DNA of 35,397 bases, taken from NCBI GenBank assembly GCA_034431765.1, contig DAOUDD010000108.1, forward strand, positions 1 to 35,397. The letters run 5' to 3'. Under the pieces are notes generated by a model, which saw only the letters and a list, made by a program, of their open reading frames with translations, was not told the origin of the DNA and made no database searches. The position numbers and the translations under genes were made by a program. Below, piece by piece: positions 31,286-35,397 of this stretch (positions are counted from its first letter, which is position 1; each line of letters starts with the position of its first letter). Source of the DNA: DASYAN01 sp034431765. GTDB lineage: Bacteria; Chloroflexota; Ktedonobacteria; Ktedonobacterales; Ktedonobacteraceae.

Positions 31286-31350
31286 CGATGAACCGCGGCG
31301 GACGCGCGATACATCGGGTCCCTATTCACGGGCAATGAATTGCTGATGAT
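31286..31350. repeat. Copy of the second dispersed repeat
   Basis: The unit contains GGGTCCCTATTCACGGGCAA followed by TGAATTGC, and aligns with the reverse complement of 27951-28014. It lies in a gene-free stretch (31199-31616) that otherwise has no recognised content. Confidence 0.6.
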
Positions 31351-31519
31351 AGCCGGCGTACTGTGTGAAAGAGCCTGATCAGGTTCCTGTTGCACGAACA
31401 ATAAATGGCTAGTAGTTTTGTATTTTTCTCATATTTGCCGTAGTAAAACGACATTGAGTCGTGACCTATGTGCTGTACGATTGTTGCGCCGTTGAGAAAA
31501 CTCCTTTTCCAACGTCTAG

Positions 31520-31538
31520 AATAGTACAGGGTACTATT
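31520..31538. promoter_or_regulatory. 8-bp palindrome, possible operator
   Basis: AATAGTAC-AGG-GTACTATT is a perfect inverted repeat with a 3-base spacer, followed closely by A/T-rich TAGTATATAC. It could bind a dimeric regulator of the broken HEAT-repeat gene downstream. Confidence 0.4.
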
Positions 31539-31872
31539 AGTATATACGCTAACCCGCAGACGAACGTTAGATAAGACAAAAAGAGGTCGAACTCCGTTCG
31601 CAGCGGAAGATCGCCGATGTTTTTGGAACGCTATTTGTCCGTATCTCGATACACAAATATAATGCTTTTATACAACAATGCTTGCAGAGCAGCAGAGAAT
31701 AAATTATACTCGTGCCGAATAGAACAGCGTATTTCAGAACTGTTCTATATAAAATCAGCCAGCAACAGGAAAAGTATCACCAGGAACACGAACCGAACGG
31801 CGTGTAGAGAGCGTGCTTGCCTCCACTACATTTCGCGTAAGGCAATGGTTCAACGAGGGTTGGTAACCGCAA

Positions 31873-32448
31873 TGACCGAGTGGGACACCCTCAAAACCGA
31901 TCAGCTAGAGAAGCGCATCCTCTCGCTCTGGCTGGATGAGCTGCTCAAGGCAGAGCGAAGTGGCAGGAAAACAAAGAGCAAAAGGCTTCAAGACCTGACA
32001 CAGGATATCGCTCATTTAAAAGGCTGTGAAGTGAGCATTGTTATAAATCAACTCGTGACATCTCTGTGGAGCAACGATGATGAAGTACGCGGTGTGGCAG
32101 CAGAATCGTTGAAGGAATTGGGAGATCGCGTCCCAATAGAGCCATTGCTGCAAGCACTCCAAGATAAGGATCAGGATGTACGAGAAGCAGAAGTGGAGTT
32201 TTTATGAGAAAAAGGGGAGCGAATGCCGGTAGAGGAGGTGATGAAACTGCTTTATGATGAGTCATGGAAAGTGCTAGAAGCAGCAGTGCAGTTGTTAAGA
32301 GAACAAGGGGAGTGGGTGCCAGTAGAGGAAGTGGTGAATTTGCTTAGGGATGAGGACGCGGAACGATCTGTTGCAGGTGGTGCGCGAGGCGGCAGATGAT
32401 GCGCTGGGGGAGATTCTTTCGCTGGAGACGGGGATCGAGGATGATTAA
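31873..32448 (+). pseudogene. HEAT-repeat protein gene with stop and frameshift
   Basis: The frame from ATG 31873 reads a helical N-terminus (LEKRILSLWLDELLKAERSG), then HEAT-like repeats (DEVRGVAAESLKELGDRVPI, QDVREAEVEFL). It stops at TGA 32205, yet the same frame continues with EKGERMPVEEVMKLL, WKVLEAAVQLLREQGEWVPV. Near 32360 the sequence shifts to another frame (LLQVVREAADDALGEILSLE) ending at 32448. One nonsense change and one frameshift therefore separate it from an intact gene; sequencing error is an alternative. Confidence 0.75.
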
Positions 32449-32478
32449 GCGCTCTACAATCTCTAACACTATTGGGGA

Positions 32479-32509
32479 GGGTGTCGAGCGAAACGTTTTG
32501 CCTCGACAC
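32479..32509. terminator. Hairpin between convergent genes
   Basis: GGTGTCGAG (32479-32487) pairs with CTCGACACC (32501-32509), and the GAAAC/GTTTT inner part extends the stem. No T-tract follows, so it acts at most as a weak bidirectional terminator or 3' barrier. Confidence 0.6.
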
Positions 32510-32518
32510 CACAATTCC

Positions 32519-33445
32519 TTATTGCTCCTGCGCCGCCCAGTTCCACTCTAGCGGTACCCACTCGTAACCGCTTGTAGTTTCACGAATGTGACCAAGGTTA
32601 GGCCAGGGCAGGTGATAGGCCGACATCAGTAGCCGCTCGCTTGCTATGCGGCGAAGGAGCTGATGGCGTGTCTGCACCGCCTGAGCTGGATCAAAGTCCA
32701 TCCGTAAATGCCAATCAGGATGATAAATACTGATCTGGCGCGCGATAGTGTCAGCCAGGTGTAGCAGAGTTTCGTTTTGCGAAGTTACTCGTAGGGCGAG
32801 ATGACCAGGAGTGTGACCGGGAGTAAGAAGTGCATAAACGCCTGGAACAATCTCATCACCATCGTTCACAACATCCAGTCTACCAGTAAATACATCACGA
32901 AAACGAGCAATCATCGGCTCAAGCCTCTCACGTACTGGTTGAGGCAATTGAGAGAAATCAAATGTGGTTGCCCAATTCCATTCAACCTGTGAGATGATAT
33001 GTCGTGCCCTCGAAAAGACAAGCTCCCCTTCACGAGTCATAAGCCCACCTATATGATCGACATGAAGGTGAGTAACTATTACCACATCTATATCAGTGGG
33101 AGAAAATCCAGCTTGCTGTAAACTTGTGAGCAGCTTCCCTTGCATCCCTGGAACATGTGTTCCCAGGCCCGCATCTACCAGGATACGCTCTCGCCCTGTA
33201 TCAATAAGTAGCGGACTCACTTGCAAAGCGGCAGATAAAAAATGTGTTGTCACTGCCCCCTCTATCTCTTGAGCAGGAACATTGACAATTATATCTGCCG
33301 GACCCATCGGCATAGTATTGGAATACACATCATGTAGCATCAACAAACGTATATCCCCAACTGCAAAACGATAATAACCTGCCACAGGCAGCTTCTTTTC
33401 CGTATGTTGTGAAACTGCCGCATCAGCAGATTGAGACTGTGTCAT
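32519..33445 (-). CDS. MBL-fold hydrolase, lactonase-like
   Basis: The 308-residue protein has the metallo-beta-lactamase zinc motifs: THLHVDHIGG, a His in GHTPGH, Asp233 region (LHLADT) and a late His (SAYHLPWP). The overall arrangement (VDAGLGTHVPG, long N-terminus, C-terminal YHLPWPNLGHI) resembles AHL-lactonase and related quorum-quenching or organophosphate hydrolases; the substrate is not determined. GGAGG lies 6 bases before the ATG. It is divergent from a MarR gene 77 bases away, which probably represses it. Confidence 0.88.
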   Translation of the reverse strand: MTQSQSADAAVSQHTEKKLPVAGYYRFAVGDIRLLMLHDVYSNTMPMGPADIIVNVPAQEIEGAVTTHFLSAALQVSPLLIDTGRERILVDAGLGTHVPGMQGKLLTSLQQAGFSPTDIDVVIVTHLHVDHIGGLMTREGELVFSRARHIISQVEWNWATTFDFSQLPQPVRERLEPMIARFRDVFTGRLDVVNDGDEIVPGVYALLTPGHTPGHLALRVTSQNETLLHLADTIARQISIYHPDWHLRMDFDPAQAVQTRHQLLRRIASERLLMSAYHLPWPNLGHIRETTSGYEWVPLEWNWAAQEQ

Positions 33446-33496
33446 AAAGACCTCCTACTAGACAACACGATTCGCGAGAAGTACAATGGAAACAAA

Positions 33497-33529
33497 GGTG
33501 TCTATTTATATGGTAAACCAGGGTGTCTA
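33497..33529. promoter_or_regulatory. Candidate MarR operator
   Basis: GGTGTCTA occurs at 33497-33504 and 33522-33529, 25 bases apart, and between them TGGTAAACCA (33511-33520) is a short palindrome. The sites lie in the gap between the divergent MBL and MarR genes and overlap the MarR start. Confidence 0.45.
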
Positions 33530-34053
33530 ATTTGTCAAGGGATAAGGACGAGAAACTAAAAACCGCTCTTGAGCCGACTCATGAGGATCTGCGTGCTCAA
33601 CTCGCCGGCCCATATATTGTTAATCTGCTCTTTCGCGGCTATCGCAATTTTCAAGAGCTGATGCAGCGCCGTCTGCAGGCACGTGGTCATCTAGGAATCG
33701 GCCTGGCTGAAACACGTCTCCTGCTCTCGCTAGATCCCGAGGGAACGCGCATCGTGACTCTAGCTGAGCGCACCGAGACGACGAAGCAGTTTACCGGACG
33801 TGTGGTGCAGGAGCTTGAGCAACGCGGCTACGTGACAACCACGATTGATCCAGATGATCATCGTGCCATCCGTGTGAAGCTAGCACCACAGGGTCTGCAA
33901 TATCTGCTCGATATCAAAGATGTCAAGCGCCATCTCGATACAACGCTGCTCGATATCCTCGGCGAGGAGCACGTTCCCCTTTTCGTATCAGCCCTTCAGC
34001 AACTGATCGAGGGCACGGAGCGAGAAGCAGATTCTACCTTAGACCAAAAATAA
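33523..34053 (+). CDS. MarR-family transcriptional regulator
   Basis: The 176-residue protein has the winged helix of MarR regulators: RNFQELMQRRLQARGHLGIGLAETRLLLSLD, then TLAERTETTKQFTGRVVQELEQRGYVTTTIDPDDHRAIRVKL, with the wing and a C-terminal dimerisation helix. It probably represses itself and the divergent MBL hydrolase and responds to a small phenolic or lactone ligand. GTG 33523 is the furthest start and overlaps the putative operator; TTG 33532 is an alternative, and neither has a clear ribosome binding site. Confidence 0.85.
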   Translation: MSNLSRDKDEKLKTALEPTHEDLRAQLAGPYIVNLLFRGYRNFQELMQRRLQARGHLGIGLAETRLLLSLDPEGTRIVTLAERTETTKQFTGRVVQELEQRGYVTTTIDPDDHRAIRVKLAPQGLQYLLDIKDVKRHLDTTLLDILGEEHVPLFVSALQQLIEGTEREADSTLDQK

Positions 34054-34118
34054 TCTCTTCTAAATGTTATGTCAGTTGAGAAATGCAAGATAAAAATACG
34101 TCGCTCGGGAGCTATGTT

Positions 34119-34412
34119 ATGCTCAAACATCTTGTTACAATTGAGGCTGCATTTCATCTCACCAAACCACGTAACGGCTTTATAATCCACCCGGAATTGT
34201 CCACCGATTTCATCAATTCGTGTCAGAAGCGAAAATTCACAGGTATATTGATCTTTCCTGATGGAAGACAACAGCAGGTACATGCTCACCTTATCCATGC
34301 TCATTTTTCAGGCCGTCCAGCAGGTCTCCCATCCTGGACCACCGAATGTTTTCTCGAAGGCGTCGAAGCAGTACCCGTGGGAACCGAACTGTGGTGCAAT
34401 GAACAGGAATAA
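34119..34412 (+). CDS. Small hypothetical protein
   Basis: The 97-residue product contains LVTIEAAFHLTKPRNGFIIHPELS, FTGILIFPDGRQQQVHAHLIHAHFSGRP and a C-terminal FLEGVEAVPVGTELWC. The alternating polar and hydrophobic pattern suggests a beta-barrel. No family recognised. I start at ATG 34119, with GGGAG 7 bases upstream; an ATG at 34083 has no site. Confidence 0.6.
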   Translation: MLKHLVTIEAAFHLTKPRNGFIIHPELSTDFINSCQKRKFTGILIFPDGRQQQVHAHLIHAHFSGRPAGLPSWTTECFLEGVEAVPVGTELWCNEQE

Positions 34413-34543
34413 TGTGTTCATCTCCAAATTGCATTTTCAAAAAATCTACAAACACCTTAAAATTTGCGTGAAATTCCTACCTCCAAAAGCGACATAAGGC
34501 TAAGTACTGAAACTCTCTTGCGAGGAAAGCTGTGGAAAGATAT

Positions 34544-35397
34544 ATGCTAGAACTTCCAAATAGTTTTGTGTCGGTGGAGGAGTGGACGCACCTGGTGCAT
34601 CTATGTGCGAGCATGACTGGCAATAGTGATGTTGCCGAGGATCTAGCCCAGGAGACGCTGCTGGAAGCGTGGCAACGCAAAGAATCGTTGCGTGAGAAGG
34701 AGAAACGCGTCCCCTGGCTCTTCGGCATCGCGCGCAACCTCTGCCTGCGCTGGCTACGTAAACAGGGACGGCACGCGACACAACTCATTGCACCTGCTTT
34801 TAACCTACTCGACCACGATGCTATCAATGTCGAGGATATGCTCGCCGACCAGACCGATATCGAGGTCGAGTTGGAGCGCAAAGAACTCGCTGAACTGCTC
34901 GACCGTGCCCTGACACTTTTGCCTGTGGAGACACGCACGCTCCTGGTCAAGCGCTACATCGAGGATTTCCCCCTGTCTGAGATTGCGGCTCAGCTTGGTA
35001 CAAGTGATAGTACGGCTGCGATGCGCTTGCATCGTGGAAAACTTATCCTCCGTCGCGTCCTGACAACAGACTTGCAGGATGAACTGGCACTCTACATCCC
35101 CTCCGTTATTGTAGAGCAATGGGAAGAGACGCCGTTCTGGTGCTATCACTGTGGGCGGCAGCGCTTATTGGGGAAACGCGATGCGCTTCAAGGCGATCTG
35201 TTTCTCAAATGTCCATCCTGTAGCCCTGGTAGCAACGAAATGGTTAGTGACAATCGTCATCTCTCTGTGTTGAAAGGTGTTAAAAGTTACAAACCATTGC
35301 ATGCTCGCCTCCTGGGGTGGTGCAATTCTTTTTATCGTACAGCTTTGCATAATGGTGGCGTGCGTTGTGAATCGTGTGGTCGATTTCTTCCCGCACA
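34544..35397 (+). CDS. ECF-type sigma factor with C-terminal zinc ribbon (partial)
   Basis: The frame is open from ATG 34544 to the window end. Residues 1-180 are an ECF sigma factor: DVAEDLAQETLLEAWQRKESL, KRVPWLFGIARNLCLRWLRKQ, LDRALTLLPVETRTLLVKRYIEDFPLSEIAAQLGTSDSTAAMRLHRG. The extra C-terminal part has CYHCG (200, 203), CPSC (223, 226) and CESCG (275, 278), spaced like zinc sites; the rest lies beyond the window. Zinc or redox control of the sigma factor is a reasonable inference. The ribosome binding site is weak (GGAAAG 4 bases upstream). Confidence 0.9.
   Translation, partial: MLELPNSFVSVEEWTHLVHLCASMTGNSDVAEDLAQETLLEAWQRKESLREKEKRVPWLFGIARNLCLRWLRKQGRHATQLIAPAFNLLDHDAINVEDMLADQTDIEVELERKELAELLDRALTLLPVETRTLLVKRYIEDFPLSEIAAQLGTSDSTAAMRLHRGKLILRRVLTTDLQDELALYIPSVIVEQWEETPFWCYHCGRQRLLGKRDALQGDLFLKCPSCSPGSNEMVSDNRHLSVLKGVKSYKPLHARLLGWCNSFYRTALHNGGVRCESCGRFLPA

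Overview
The window is a bacterial chromosome segment of moderate GC content. Its gene set suggests a Gram-positive-like Chloroflexota, most probably class Ktedonobacteria: a PSP1/RicT protein with a Gly/Cys-rich tail, several sigma factors including one with an appended zinc ribbon, Pro/Thr-rich membrane proteins, two full-length Rel/SpoT paralogues, HEAT-repeat debris, IS remnants and dispersed palindromic repeats. This placement is inferred from gene content; there is no rRNA gene here to confirm it.

Layout. 1-7.5 kb: a decayed SAM methyltransferase, a small membrane protein preceded by three tandem palindromic repeats, pseudouridine-5'-phosphate glycosidase (psuG), an alpha/beta-hydrolase-fold protein lacking its catalytic triad, a four-helix membrane Band 7 protein, a PSP1/RicT protein, an ANTAR response regulator and a GH28-like remnant. 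7.5-11 kb: a minus-strand bacteriocin-type cassette, made of a double-glycine-leader precursor with two core cysteines, a short HlyD-like adaptor and a C39-peptidase ABC exporter, with a long hairpin between precursor and export genes. 11.2-14.7 kb: an internally deleted IS66-type element with matching 14-bp ends and an exact 8-bp target duplication. It lies just upstream of a sigma factor / membrane anti-sigma-like / Pro-Thr-rich membrane protein operon. 14.9-16.5 kb: DAHP synthase behind what looks like a complete ribosome-mediated attenuator: near-consensus promoter, a 26-codon leader peptide crowded with Phe, Tyr and Trp codons, a hairpin that includes the tandem Trp codons, and an intrinsic terminator.

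16.6-20.4 kb: a two-gene operon (GlcG/HbpS-like protein with a Gln/Pro-rich tail, then a membrane protein) and a tgt-lipM operon, all on the minus strand. 20.5-27.9 kb: a small zinc-ribbon protein starting at TTG, a bifunctional-type Rel with a consensus promoter, a second Rel paralogue whose hydrolase motifs are destroyed, and a small SleB-like protein with a structured leader. 28.2-31.2 kb: the primary-type sigma factor and a DedA-family operon. 31.2-35.4 kb: repeats, a broken HEAT-repeat gene, a divergent lactonase-like MBL hydrolase / MarR pair, a small unknown gene and a sigma factor with a C-terminal zinc ribbon that runs off the window.

The two most interesting systems are the aromatic leader-peptide attenuator in front of DAHP synthase (about 16190-16422) and the self-contained export cassette for a cysteine-containing secreted peptide (7499-10995). 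Many genes here concern regulation: four sigma or anti-sigma-type genes, an ANTAR regulator, two Rel enzymes, a MarR repressor and the attenuator.
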